Notes: generated by a model not told the origin, from the letters alone. A DNA stretch of 64,000 bases from Ascarosepion bandense (GCA_037127315.1 JBBBDQ010001156.1:2307501-2371500), one strand, 5' to 3'; shown: positions 20,418 to 30,877, counted from the first letter of the stretch. Numbers and translations: made by a program.

Positions 20418-21084
20418 TTTAGTATATCGAGGCAGCAAATAATTTTCTAAACATATACTGTTAAACAGAAGAGACAATGAATGAGCCGTTCTAAACGTCG
20501 TATTTTGGCTTTAATTTCAGTTGAAAATAAAGATAAAAATTCTCCAAAATGTGGGTATTTTTTATTAATTTGTTTCTAAGCTTTCGGCTCACATGATTCA
20601 TCTTCAGAGATGTCACCAAGACGGTAACACAATAACATCCATCATCACCGACGATTTTATTTTGTATTGACATAAAACTCCGCTAGGCAACGGCATTAGT
20701 TACCAAAAATAACAAACGCAGTTCGCAAATTTGTAATGCGGTTCTATGACGTCACACCGTGTGATAACGCGAAATGACAACAGAACCATGTATTCAAATG
20801 CAATGTAATATGTTATGGCCAGATTTAAAAGTGATTTTATTAAGTTTGGTTTGTTTGGATTTAATGTACATGGCCTCCAATATCTGAAGGTTCTTTTTAC
20901 TGTGTGTATGAGTAAGGATTATTGTATTATTGACTAAAATCTGTCTAATATTACTTACATGTTTATGTTTTTCTGAGAAATGTTGTTTAATTGTACTCTG
21001 ATCAGAAAGGTGACATGTAAGTCTACGGGAGAGCTTGGGTGTAAATAAGTATACATATGTGTCTACATACAGGTACACACCCAT
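20418..21084 (-). pseudogene. Penelope-like element: C-terminal coding end and hammerhead-bearing 3' UTR
   Basis: The minus frame 20,794-21,084 encodes HLSDQSTIKQHFSEKHKH and LQILEAMYIKSKQTKLNKI, the typical end of a Penelope protein after the GIY-YIG domain. Downstream on the same strand come a GACGTCA-containing UTR and a hammerhead-like core (CTGAAGA near 20,597, GAAA near 20,580). The sequence ends by a TA array at 20,418. It is 5'-truncated. Confidence 0.7.
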
Positions 21085-21308
21085 ACATTAATAGAACAGT
21101 GCCTAATGTAATATAAAAGAACAATTAAGTATATATTAATAAACATCTATATTATCAGGTATAAATTTATAAATATTGTCTAAAACACGACTCAGAGTTC
21201 CAGGCGCTATCATCATGTGCAAATTATGAACTGGCCATTTCTAGATTTGAATTTTTATTCTGGGTACTAGCGTTTTTAAGATATTTATAAATTATGGATC
21301 TTGGGTAT

Positions 21309-21596
21309 CAGTGCCGTGCTTAGCAACATCGCGGCCCCCTCTCAGAATGCAACTTGCGGCCCCTCTATTCGAAAAATGCAACTTGCGCTTCCACCCGAAA
21401 ATAGTTAACCCACAATAAATGATATTTTAACAACATAATATACTCTGGTAACGCAGATATTCCGTGATCACGAAAAAACGGAAGAAATCGCGGAATCGGC
21501 GTTTTGAAGCTATACATTACGAACGTTTCCACAACTTTTAGCTATTTTTTATATATGTTGAAATAGATATCTATAATATAGGCTTCTATCAAAGAT

Positions 21597-21639
<43 letters not shown>

Positions 21640-21820
21640 CGAGAAAGAGCGAGATGGGCTGACAGATGTCTATTCAAAAAACAAGTATAATAATAATTTT
21701 CCAGTTAATCATAATAATATTTTGTCAATTATTTTTCATTACAATAGATCTACGGAGCCAAAGAGCCTTGCGGCTCCTCTCGCAATCGCGGGGTCTGCGT
21801 GGGTCCTAAATACAGCCCTG
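21309..21820. mobile_element. hAT-type MITE
   Basis: It starts CAGTGCCGTGCTTAGCA and ends with the complement of CAGGGCTGTATTTAGGA, imperfect inverted termini that begin with CAG as in hAT elements. An 8-base flanking duplication, TTGGGTAT and TTGGTTAT (one mismatch), supports hAT-type integration. Inside there are (TA)n and (GA)n tracts but no transposase. Confidence 0.75.
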
Positions 21821-21828
21821 TTGGTTAT

Positions 21829-22342
21829 AGTACATAAAACTCAATATCATGTTTAAACGTAGGATATTTGCTTATTTATAATCATATTCATTTAAATTAT
21901 ATATAGATTGCTTTAGAAGAGTAAAAGTTATATGACCTGAGGAAGAAAGTCTGGCTGAGACTACCTTTCAACTGGTCAACTATATTTGATATGCTGCCAC
22001 TTGAAGACTCACGTTGGTCACGGAGACGTAGTAATTGATTCATTCGGAGGACGATTCCGCCTTGGACAGTGACTTCACTCTAACGAGTCGTACGCACCAA
22101 AATGATGCTTCACCACCGCTTTTTCTGCATGCATAGAATTAGACACCAGTCAGCCTATTGTGGTTCATGGCATTGATCCCAAATAATGGTTCATCCGCTC
22201 TTTGACTGCCAACTGTGTTAATCCTGCCTGTTTTCCAGCTACCATGCTCACCAGAAAAGACTGGTGAAGGAACAGGTTGTCTCTCTACTGACTTAGGGTC
22301 GATTACATACAACGAATAAAATGCATAGAATAACTTTCACCC
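21829..22342. other. Unassigned sequence
   Basis: 21,940-22,000 contains CTGAGGAAGAAAGTCTGGCTGAGACT, which is reminiscent of Penelope ends but lacks a GAAA core. 22,010-22,340 is GC-balanced and unrecognised. Confidence 0.35.
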
Positions 22343-22650
22343 ATAGAATCAGTCAGTTAAGTGCCATACGTGATACACGCTTTGGGCGATCATGTCTCGA
22401 AATAGAAATGACTGACAGGGCAGAAGATTATCCCGCAGTAGGTTGCCATTGCTATCTGCAGTAGACTGGTTGCTATATAGAACCCAATCTGTCCTGTTAT
22501 TTAACCTATAACTGGAGGGAAGAGATGGATTTATATATTTCCCAAGGTTATTTGTGCGTAAGTGAATGAAAGGAATTCAACTGGAATTCGAACTTGGCTA
22601 CCCGATCTCTCGTTCCGAGCCGATATCCACTTCACCACAACGCACATTCT
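22343..22650 (-). repeat. tRNA-derived SINE, full-length-like copy
   Basis: On the minus strand: GTGCGTTGTGGTGAAGTGG (A-box region), B-box AAGTTCGAATTCCAG, the shared body (CTTGGGAAATATATAAATCC, AGGTTAAATAACAGGAC), then the tail with ACCTACTGCGGGATAATC and the hairpin-prone ATTTC...GAGACATGATC, ending near ACTTAACTGACTG. This is the tail-1 partner of the 5S-tRNA SINE. Confidence 0.75.
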
Positions 22651-22814
22651 AACATTCTGTATTTGTCCTTAATGAACATAAAAGTCCTCACAATATAGTG
22701 AGATTTTATTTACACTAGACAATGTGCAAAAACGTTTGAAAATATGTAAAAAAAAAACCTTGTGTAAACATCAACCACTGTTTTTCAATTCTTTTTAGTT
22801 TTTTCGACATTCAA

Positions 22815-23012
22815 CGGTAGACTGGTTGCCATTCAAGGCTATAGATCCTGATCTGTCCTATTATTTAACCCATAACTGAAGGGAAGAGACGAATTAATAC
22901 CTTTCCCAATGGAATTTGTGCGTAAGTGAATGCAAAGAGTTCAAATGGATTTCGAACTTGCCACACCGATCTCACTTTCAGAGTAGATATATAACGCACC
23001 GTAACGTACATT
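22815..23012 (-). repeat. tRNA-derived SINE, 3'-truncated
   Basis: Minus-strand copy with the tRNA-like part (22,940-23,012) and shared body. The tail stops after CCAGTCTACC, so the distal hairpin segment is absent. Confidence 0.65.
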
Positions 23013-23196
23013 CACCCATAGAATAACCTGACATAAAAAAACGATTTACTTTTCAAACGTCATTGTCGAAATTCCATATGGGGCGTCTATTCCAAAACAA
23101 AATACAATTCTATAAAAATAATATATTTTAAGTAACAAAAATAAGATAAATATATAAATTATATATATGCAATAAATATGACATTATATTGTGTGA

Positions 23197-23250
23197 TTAT
23201 ATATATATATATATATATATATTGGGGAGAGGGAGAGAGAGAAAAGGAGA
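23197..23250. repeat. (TA)n/(GA)n microsatellite
   Basis: TA run followed by GA-rich sequence. Confidence 0.85.
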
Positions 23251-23456
23251 GAAAAAGAAATACTAAAAATTTATAGGCCAGTTATAGATTTAAATTAGAC
23301 CAGTAAACAGTTGTATAAGAAACTTCTCAATACATGTTTGAAGGGAAGTGGAGTTTTAACATGTATAGTTTATAGATATTCAATGTAATCATAAATCGCC
23401 CGAGGAAACCGTTGAGGTTGAATCCACGTTAGCTTAATCGGCTGATCTCCCCAACT

Positions 23457-23479
23457 TATATATATATATATATATATAG
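23457..23479. repeat. (TA)n microsatellite
   Basis: TA run 15 bases before the foldback. Confidence 0.85.
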
Positions 23480-23492
23480 TATGTCAAACATT

Positions 23493-23569
23493 TCCGAAAT
23501 TTAAATTCGTTGTCGGCATATTTCAGCGAGAAAATTCTCGCTTCATCAGCAACGAATTTAAATTTCGGA
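23493..23569 (-). ncRNA. Foldback with hammerhead-like core
   Basis: Outer arms of 20 bp (23,493-23,512 with 23,550-23,569) enclose, on the minus strand, CTGATGA, stem AGCGAG/CTCGCT with a six-base loop, GAAA, and TATGCCGA. Geometrically this is a hammerhead with a long stem I. The base at the usual cleavage position is not preceded by U and stem III is not obvious, so it is a relic or a different fold. Confidence 0.5.
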
Positions 23570-23978
23570 TATTTTTAAGAAACTACATATATATTTGGCT
23601 CTATAACTAGATAATACTGTTTACATCGGGCCCTCCACCTTGGTAAATTTTAATATTAATATGAACGGGTTTATTGGGATTTGACCTTTCGCTCATCCTT
23701 TTGAGATTTTTTTTATTAAATTTAGCCAGTATCTTAACATTTTCCTTTTTGAAGGAAGTAAGAAAAATGGCTATAGATTTGGCCGAAAGCGATTTCTACA
23801 ACAAAAGTTATGGACAGTTTTTGTATTCGTAAATCTTACAAAACGGTAATGTGTTAAGATGCTGAAAAAAATTAAAAACCAAAAATTAATTAAATTTTTC
23901 TTTGTCGGCCGTACTTATGGAATCAACACTCAGTAATATCGCCTAGGAATATGTGAAAACTATTGCCGTCACCATAAA

Positions 23979-23982
<4 letters not shown>

Positions 23983-24038
<56 letters not shown>
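23983..24038. repeat. (TA)n microsatellite
   Basis: About 28 TA units. Confidence 0.95.
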
Positions 24039-24042
<4 letters not shown>

Positions 24043-24323
24043 CATATATAAAATTACATATTCTGTTAAAAATCAAAATCAATGAAAACGCTAATAGCCG
24101 AAAGAGCGCACTGAATAATATCATCTACGAACACGGCTACAACCTGCTGACCGTCTTTGTAGATGCATCAGAAAATAATCGAAAACGCTCGAATATACAT
24201 TTGCACAGTTTTAAGAGATTTTATGTTCAGAGACGAAAATATTGGAACGAATACAAGAAAACCACAGCGACTTGTCAGTTGTTTTCAATAAAACATATAT
24301 AAGTATGAGATTTCTGCTTAAAC

Positions 24324-24334
24324 ACACACACACC

Positions 24335-24372
<38 letters not shown>

Positions 24373-24379
24373 CACTACA

Positions 24380-24416
<37 letters not shown>

Positions 24417-24447
24417 CAATCATATATATATATATATATGAACACAC

Positions 24448-24502
<55 letters not shown>
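24324..24502. repeat. Cluster of (TA)n arrays with CACA spacers
   Basis: Four TA arrays are separated by short near-identical spacers (CACACTACAATCA, AACTACAATCA, GAACACACACA). The frame over them (24,275-24,517 minus) is a by-product of the repeat. Confidence 0.9.
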
Positions 24503-24508
<6 letters not shown>

Positions 24509-24899
24509 TATTATCATAGTGGAAACTTACATGTATGCATGCACACAAAATCACACACACACACATATATATGTATGGATGGATGGATGAGTATACAAAT
24601 TATGTGCGTATTTATGTGCATGTATGTAATTTCTAAAGTACAAAAAAATAAAATAATTCCAAAAGAAATAGCGGAATCCAACTTGAGATCGTAAGAAAAG
24701 AAGATAAAATCTGAATTAAAAAGTAATTTAAATAGTATTTCTTTTATTAAAAAAAAATGAAATTAGAAATGAATAGGATTTAAAATTAAAATTAAAAAAT
24801 ATATACGTGATTCCTTTCAAAATAAAAATGAAAAATTCCAATCTGTGAATAAAATACTTTTTGAATGTCGAAAAAACTAAAAAGAATTGAAAGTCAAAT

Positions 24900-25397
24900 A
24901 TACGTAATTTTTAAAAGATTTTAATAGTTTATTATTTTCAATCGATACTCATATCGATTGAGTACCCAATCCGTTTATTGATTAAGCAATATATTCATTT
25001 TCGTCTTCTCGTCATAGATACTCGAAATTTGCTCAGTTCCGCATCAAAACGTAAACAAAGTATTTTCTAATTTATTTTTTATGGATTCAACCAATTAATT
25101 TTTAGTGGATACTCATATTTGAATAGACGCTCCGTTTATTTATTAAACAGTATATTTATATATATTCGTCTACCTGCGTGAATATTCGAGAAATCATATT
25201 AATTTAAAATCCGGGGTCTCCGACAGGATTCAAACCTGAGTCCAACTGAAGGAATCGTCGTTAGATCCGATCTGCTTATACCGACTCAGCCACGTAAATT
25301 CTTTGCTCGTCAAGCAAGACTGAATATTGCCTTTGCTTAATTTTTTTTGCTCAAACGTAAACAAAGCAATTTCCTAAATGTGCTGGATTTTTTTTTT
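24900..25397 (-). repeat. Dispersed repeat Z with tRNA-like segment
   Basis: Two degenerate copies of a segment containing GATACTCATATTTGAATAGAC and TAAACAGTATATTT-like phrases (about 24,935-25,060 and 25,105-25,200). They are followed by an antisense tRNA-like piece (B-box GGTTTGAATCC on minus at 25,223-25,240). Similar sequence is at 63,555-64,000 with GGTTCGAACC on minus. Probably another tRNA-SINE family. Confidence 0.45.
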
Positions 25398-25919
25398 ACT
25401 AGCTTTATAGCCCGGCCTTGCTCAGGTGTAATGAAACCTTTAAAACTAATCCATGATTCTGGAGCTCAGACTCAGCCTAAAGAATATTTGTGTGAAGTTT
25501 GGTGAGAATCGGATAAAAACTGTGGATTTTTATAAAGCATATACAGACAGATAAACAGACACACACACAAACATCTTGCCTTTTATATATATATATATTA
25601 TCGATTTTCTGCACAAATGTAAGAACTGCAACCTCGAAATTTCTGAATATCGTTTCTTATGTCTTTGTCTATGAGTGTATCAAATTTGATTAAAATCGGA
25701 TTACTGCTTTTGTAACCTGATTTTTTCGATTATCGATGTTCGAAATTTATTGCGGGTACCTCGACACAAAACCTAGCTAGGCACACTCGCAGACGCTTAT
25801 AGTACAACTGTGTAATTTTTCAAGAAAATCGGTTCAGCCGTTTCGAAGTCTATAGGTAACGGACACACACACACAGACACACACACAGAGACAAAGTTCC
25901 ATTCATAAATAAGTTTAGA
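25398..25919 (-). mobile_element. Non-autonomous Helitron
   Basis: Minus strand starts TCTAAACTTAT and ends with the hairpin and CTAG, with A and T flanks. It is internally shorter than the 747-750-bp copies at 6,134 and 59,840. It lies within repeat Z, which resumes at 25,920 (TGAATACTCGTATTTGAATA). Confidence 0.85.
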
Positions 25920-26160
25920 TTAATCCAATTGATTTTTCGTGAATACTCGTATTTGAATAGACGCCTCGTTTCTATAGTAAACAGTATATTTTCATCTACT
26001 GGCCTCAATATTCGTTAAATCTTATTAAAGAGCATTATGTGCAACACGGATTTTTTTCTCGAATACTCAGACCAGCAGACAAAATGAATATAGATTTTTA
26101 TGTAAAAAGTCATGCATGTATATTTTAAATTTTAAATAATTGATTAGGATTCTATGAAAT
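25920..26160 (-). repeat. Repeat Z, third unit
   Basis: Contains GAATACTCGTATTTGAATAG and TAAACAGTATATTTTC, continuing the Z sequence beyond the Helitron. Confidence 0.45.
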
Positions 26161-27586
26161 GGTGCCCATCTACAAGGAATCGACTATTCCTCTAAAAGTA
26201 AGATGCAAAGTTTATCTCATCCACGTCGTAAAAATGTTGTTGATCTTAACGCAAAACTTCGTCGCCAATTTGTTGTGGAGTAGTGGCGAAAGTTCGCCAC
26301 AAAGTTGTAGTGACTGGTTTGGTCGGAAGTAAGACACGGAATACGTAACGTAGTTTCTAAACAGAGTATTACTATCGCCCGGTTCACACTCCACCCACGT
26401 CTATTGAACAGGTGAAGAGGCTCATCCCTTGTACCCTGTTTAGGATGTGATTTCCGGTTTTCTCATTTCCAATCTTTTCACTCTTTTCTTTTTTTTCAAT
26501 TGAAGTAGATAGACTAAACTATCGCCCGGTTCACACTCCACCCACGTCTGTTGAACAGGTGAAGAGGCTCATCCCTTGTTCACTGTTTAGGATGTGATTT
26601 CCGGTTTTCTCATTTCCAATCTTTTCACTCTTTTCTTTCTTTCTTTTTTTCAATTGAAGTAGATAGACTAAACTATCGTCCGGTTCACACTCCACCCACG
26701 TCTATTGAACAGGTGAAGAGGCTCATACCTTGTACCCTGTTTAGGATGTGATTTCCGGTTTTCTCATTTCCGATCTTTTCACTCTTTTTTTTTTTTTTTT
26801 TTCAGTTGAAGTAGATAGACTAAACTATCGTCCGGTTCACACTCCACCCACGTCTATTGAACAGGTGAAGAGGCTCATACCTTGTACCCTGTTTAGGATG
26901 TGATTTCCGGTTTTCTCATTTCCGATCTTTTCACTCTTTTTTTTTTTTTTTTTTTCAGTTGAAGTAGATAGACTAAACTATCGTCCGGTTCACACTTCAA
27001 CCACGTCTGTTGAACAGGTGAAGAGGCTCATCCCTTGTTCAATATTTAGGAAGTGGTTTCCGGTTTTCTCTTTTCAAATCTTTTCACTCTTACGTAGCCC
27101 CCTGCATATCAGTGGCGTTACCGCCTTGCTCGGGGTGATATGATTAAAAAAAAATTACTATAGCAAGAACAATATATACAAAGTAAGTGTTAATAATAAG
27201 TAAATAAAAATAAGTATGACCGTCGGGTACATTTATGCTGTTTATTGCCTGACTATTGCCTGGCTTTAACTGCGCACTTAACTGCGTAGGTTATTGTCGT
27301 TAACTGGTATTTAGTTGTCTTCCCACTTAAGACAAAATGGGGCACAAAATCTTTTTATGGTGGGCAACCCGGTCCATATAGCCCGGGCAAAGATTTTTGT
27401 CTAATTTTCCTCAGACGAAACTCAACCCTTTGGGGTGGACCCTCGTCTGGGTTATTGCTCTCCGCCTGAAGCCAGAGAATTCAACAAGGCGCAAGGCAGA
27501 CTTAACTGCCGTTCACTGCCTACCGGAAGTCACGCAGGTAATTATATATAACAAGAGGAATAGTTCATTCCTTGTAGGGGGGCACC
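26161..27586 (-). mobile_element. TIR transposon L, interrupted by a SINE P array
   Basis: Terminal inverted repeats of about 33 bases: GGTGCCCATCTACAAGGAAT at the left edge, and the complement of GGTGCCCCCCTACAAGGAAT at the right, each continuing to ACTATTCCTCT. Without the inserted 790 bases the element is about 635 bases. No transposase is recognised; the frame 27,397-27,789 plus extends past the TIR and is not credible. No clear target duplication was seen. Strand follows copy 1 at 9,228. Confidence 0.65.
26372..27158 (+). repeat. SINE family P, five-unit array
   Basis: The first unit lacks its leading bases. Four complete units follow, each GTAGATAGACTAAACTATCG to CTTTTCACTC with T-rich linkers. 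Only the last carries the 3' tail ending GGGTGATATGATTAAAAAAA. ATTACTA occurs on both sides (about 26,365 and 27,158) and looks like a 7-bp target duplication, because removing the array rejoins element L in register with copy 1. Confidence 0.8.
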
Positions 27587-27954
27587 GTAACAGAAATAAA
27601 AGCATATATTTTCTTCCTGTCACTGCTCTATCGCTACTTCTATCGAAAGTTCTGCATTCTTTGGTTCCGCTAATGTTAACCTTTACTGCAAGGAGCCGCC
27701 ATGCCACTCACATTGTAGCAAACTACACACATTCTCTCTGTATTTCAATGGTGAGAAGGATGTTCCAATCGAACAACTTCTTCCAGTGAACTACAAACTT
27801 AACCTGTTCATGCGTAGGGTTAACCGTTATCTTCTATCCGCATAAATTGCCTCTTACTGTAACGCGATACTCGGAGTGGGCCCGGACTTTGTACATGATA
27901 AACGCCACTGTAAAAATGAAAAGCCAACCCCACCGTTCTGCCATCCATTCTAAC
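27587..27954. other. Unassigned sequence
   Basis: Moderate GC, no recognised family. Short frames overlap but show no motif. Confidence 0.3.
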
Positions 27955-28306
27955 AAGCTCGTCAGGTAAGTGGCTTGTCATCCTGTAATACTTCGGACCT
28001 TAATAAGCTCGTCAGGTAAGTGGCTTGTCATCCTGTAATACTTCGGACCTTAATAAGCTCGTCAGGTAAGTGGCTTGTCATCCTGTAATACTTCGGACCT
28101 TAATAAGCTCGTCAGGTAAGTGGCTTGTCATCCTGTAATACTTCGGACCTTAATAAGCTCGTCAGGTAAGTGGCTTGTCATCCTGTAATACTTCGGACCT
28201 TAATAAGCTCGTCAGGTAAGTGGCTTGTCATCCTGTAATACTTCGGACCTTAATAAGCTCGTCAGGTAAGTGGCTTGTCATCCTGTAATACTTCGGACCT
28301 TAATAA
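27955..28306 (+). repeat. 50-bp minisatellite, seven near-perfect units
   Basis: Units start at 27,955 and then every 50 bases (AAGCTCGTCAGGTAAGTGGC...). They look identical, so the expansion is recent. Each unit contains CAGGTAAGT, a perfect consensus 5' splice site on the plus strand. On the minus strand CACTTACCTGACGAGCTT resembles the RTE LINE segment at 17,910-17,930. Confidence 0.9.
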
Positions 28307-28676
28307 GCCCAGTTGTTTTTTTTTATTTTGCGTGTAAATGTTCTTGTTTCGATAAAGACTTCCTTGTTGTTTTATTTCTCCGTCCATCGAATATCAAACA
28401 TCCTTCTCTAGAACTGCAGTTCTGATAGTTCTAGTTTTCTTCTTCAAAATTCCCGGTCAGATACGAATATGGATTCCACATGCCAATCCCACCGTCTTTT
28501 CTTCGTTTCTGGCGAAAAACTTTAAATTTCAGTATATTGCTTACCTTTTTCAATATATCTTTCCCTAATCTTATACGTGTTCAAATTTCGGTGGCTCATA
28601 CATTATCTTCATTTTATTATTAAAAATTTATTTATGTCAAGAAATACTAGCGATTGTTTCTATATTACTAGATATC
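28307..28676. other. Unassigned sequence
   Basis: No gene or repeat recognised. Confidence 0.35.
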
Positions 28677-28980
28677 AATCAGTTAAGTGGCATACGTGAT
28701 ACAAAATTAGGTGATCATTTCTCGAAAGAGTCATGACTGACTGGGCAAAAGATTTTCTCGCAGTAGGTTACCATTACTTTCTGCGATAGACTGATTACCA
28801 ACCAAGGCTATAAAACCCAAACCTTTCATGCTATTTAACCTCCAGCTGGAGGAGAACCGACCGATTAATACCATTCCACAAGGGTATTTACGCGTAAGTT
28901 AATGCAACGAATTCAACTGGAATTCGAAATCGGCTCTCCGATTTCTTGTTCCGAGTCGATATCTGCTGCACCACATCCTA
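28677..28980 (-). repeat. tRNA-derived SINE
   Basis: Minus-strand copy with B-box-like GATTTCGAATTCCAG, shared body and tail 1 (AACCTACTGCGAGAAAATC, ATGACTC...GAGAAATGATC). It ends close to a TA/TG microsatellite at the head side. Confidence 0.7.
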
Positions 28981-28983
28981 TTA

Positions 28984-28984
28984 C

Positions 28985-29041
<57 letters not shown>
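28984..29041. repeat. (TA)n(TG)n microsatellite
   Basis: TA run followed by TG run. Confidence 0.95.
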
Positions 29042-29045
<4 letters not shown>

Positions 29046-29155
29046 GTCCAGTCCGTAAACGGCGGGGATAATTCGACAAGATAAACTTAATATAATATAT
29101 TAAGTGTTATATCTATATAAAGAGCTCAGTGGATGTTATCCAGAGTAATATAATA

Positions 29156-29590
29156 TTTATAAAGGAAAGCTCAACACGTCATTTAAATTGGTTATTAATT
29201 ATGATTCATTTCAATGAACTAAATTAGCCCATTTCATCAGACCACACATTATTCCTTCCATTTGGTACAAAAACTTTTGCCGGAATAAGCATTTCCTTTA
29301 ACTAAAAAGAAAGCTAAAAAAAGAAAAAAAAAAAGAAAAAAGAAAAGAGAGTCAGGACAGAGGCATTGGCGTCATATCAGTTGGGGGTATTCAGACCAGT
29401 CGTGAAGATGCTGACCGTTACGTCATAAACCGCCTACTTCTAATTCCATAGATACGTATGTATGTGTATCTCCACAAATTAACCCACCCCTGTACACTAA
29501 CTTATATCTATATACACATATTCGCACGCATATACATACAAATATACATACAAATGTGACTGTGTTTATGCTTATACATTCTTACAGACT
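29156..29590 (-). repeat. Dispersed repeat R1, copy 2, with intact hammerhead-like core
   Basis: Co-linear with 2,761-3,225. Minus strand 29,209-29,240 reads CTGATGA, an 8-bp stem (AATGGGCT/AGTTCATT, including two G-U pairs), then GAAA, UGAAU and C. This copy has the consensus CTGATGA that copy 1 lacks. Stem I pairing is not convincing by eye. Confidence 0.6.
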
Positions 29591-29773
29591 TCTAAGATTC
29601 GTATGTAGACATGATTAAGTGTAGGACTTTAAGTTATAAATGCCACAAAGATAAACCCAAATGATAATGTGAACAACAAAAGATAACTTTTTACAAAACA
29701 ACAAATAAAGTCATTAGTTTCTTACAGGGATGAGAGTGAACCCAATTTTTTTATTTAAAAAATGCTACTTCAA

Positions 29774-29997
29774 TTAAAAGAGAAAAAATTCTTTTTCTTC
29801 ATGTACCATGTTTCTTGTCGCTCTTAATATTTTTCTCTTGGTATCTCTTCCAAACCCCGCTCTGTCATCCATTTGCTCAAACCTATCAAATATTTCTGGC
29901 GCTGCTTTCTCCTCTCCCTTTTCCTCTATCCGTCTTGGGAGCATTAAATTCTCCAGGCTCTTCTTCCTCATTACGATTGCAATTTGCACCATCACTT
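29774..29997 (-). pseudogene. RTE-type LINE C-terminal fragment
   Basis: The minus frame 29,774-30,019 encodes AIVMRKKSLENLMLPRRIEEK and ILRATRNMVHEEK, matching the FLGHAMRKEGLENLILTGQIEGK to C-terminal part of the RTE copies, with internal deletion. Confidence 0.65.
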
Positions 29998-30171
29998 GAT
30001 AAAACGCAAAAAGTATCAAAACAAAATAGCCTCTATAAAGTTGTCGGTTGTCTACTATTTAAGTTCCTTATATACTTAATACTCATGTGTTTTTCATCCA
30101 CGCTCTTTGGAAGAATTGATTATAGGGAAATAGTACACAGCCTGGAATAAAATCACAAAATAATCCTTGTT
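29998..30171. other. Unassigned sequence
   Basis: Short spacer between the LINE fragment and element X. Nothing recognised. Confidence 0.3.
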
Positions 30172-30410
30172 TCTACGTTCGTCCTGGGTATGATGGTAAA
30201 CTGCATCCGACAGCAAGGCCACTGATTGGGAGGTTGTGAGGAGTATGGAGCCATCTCTTAATTGCTGTTGTTCCCAGGCCCATCTTAACCAGGAGTGGTA
30301 GCACCTGTTAGGGGTCCCATCTATGGGAAAATAGTTAACTCCCTAACTGGGGTTAAAACAGTATGAAAGTATAAAAATACACTTTATAGAAATATATATA
30401 TATATATATA
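30172..30410 (-). repeat. Element X, 3' part of split copy
   Basis: Minus-strand equivalent of 8,080-8,275 (AACCCCAGTTAGGGAGTTAA; AACAGCAATTAAGAG). The remaining 5' part lies at 30,878-31,225 beyond a SINE. Confidence 0.6.
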
Positions 30411-30877
30411 TATATGTGCGTTGGGGTGCAGTGATGGATGTGCGTTGGGGTGCAGTGATGGATGTGCGTTGGTGTGCAGTGATGGAAGTGCGTTGGTGTG
30501 CAGTGATGGATGTGCGTTGGGGGTGCAGTGATGGATGTGCGTTGGAGGTGCAGTGATGGATGTGCGTTGGGGGTGCAGTGATGGATGTGAGTTGGGGTGC
30601 AGAAGATATCGAATTGGAACAAGAAATCGGGGAGCAGATTTAGAATTCCAGTCGAATTTCTTGAATTCACTTACGCGTAAATATCTTTGATAAAGGTATT
30701 AATCCATCTTTTCCCTCAAGTTATTGGTTAAATAACAGGATAGTTTGGGTTCTATAGTCTTGGCTAGCAGCCAGTCATTGGCAGAAAGTAATGTCAACCT
30801 ACTGCGGGATAATCATCTGCCCAGTCAAACATGTCTCAAAAGAGACATGACCGCTCAAGCGTGTATTACATATGGTA
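30411..30877 (+). repeat. tRNA-derived SINE with eight-unit A-box array
   Basis: It starts with eight copies of a 24-25 base unit (GATGTGCGTTGGGGTGCAGT-type) at 30,415-30,600, which is the A-box region of the SINE head. Then come a degraded B-box (30,640-30,660), the body and tail 1 with ACATGTCTCAAAAGAGACAT (30,828-30,849). Similar AT-rich flanks (TATAAAAATACACTTTATA and CATAAAAATAGACTTTAATA) look like a diverged target duplication. Confidence 0.7.

Noticed and set aside
21940..21985. Hammerhead in CTGAGGAAG...CTGAGACT
   Set aside because: A stem can form but there is no GAAA in the required place.
24275..24517. 80-residue frame of alternating Ile and Tyr
   Set aside because: Translation of (TA)n arrays.
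27955..28306. Possible CRISPR-like array of 50-bp repeats
   Set aside because: Units are directly abutting with no spacers, and the DNA is clearly animal. It is a minisatellite.
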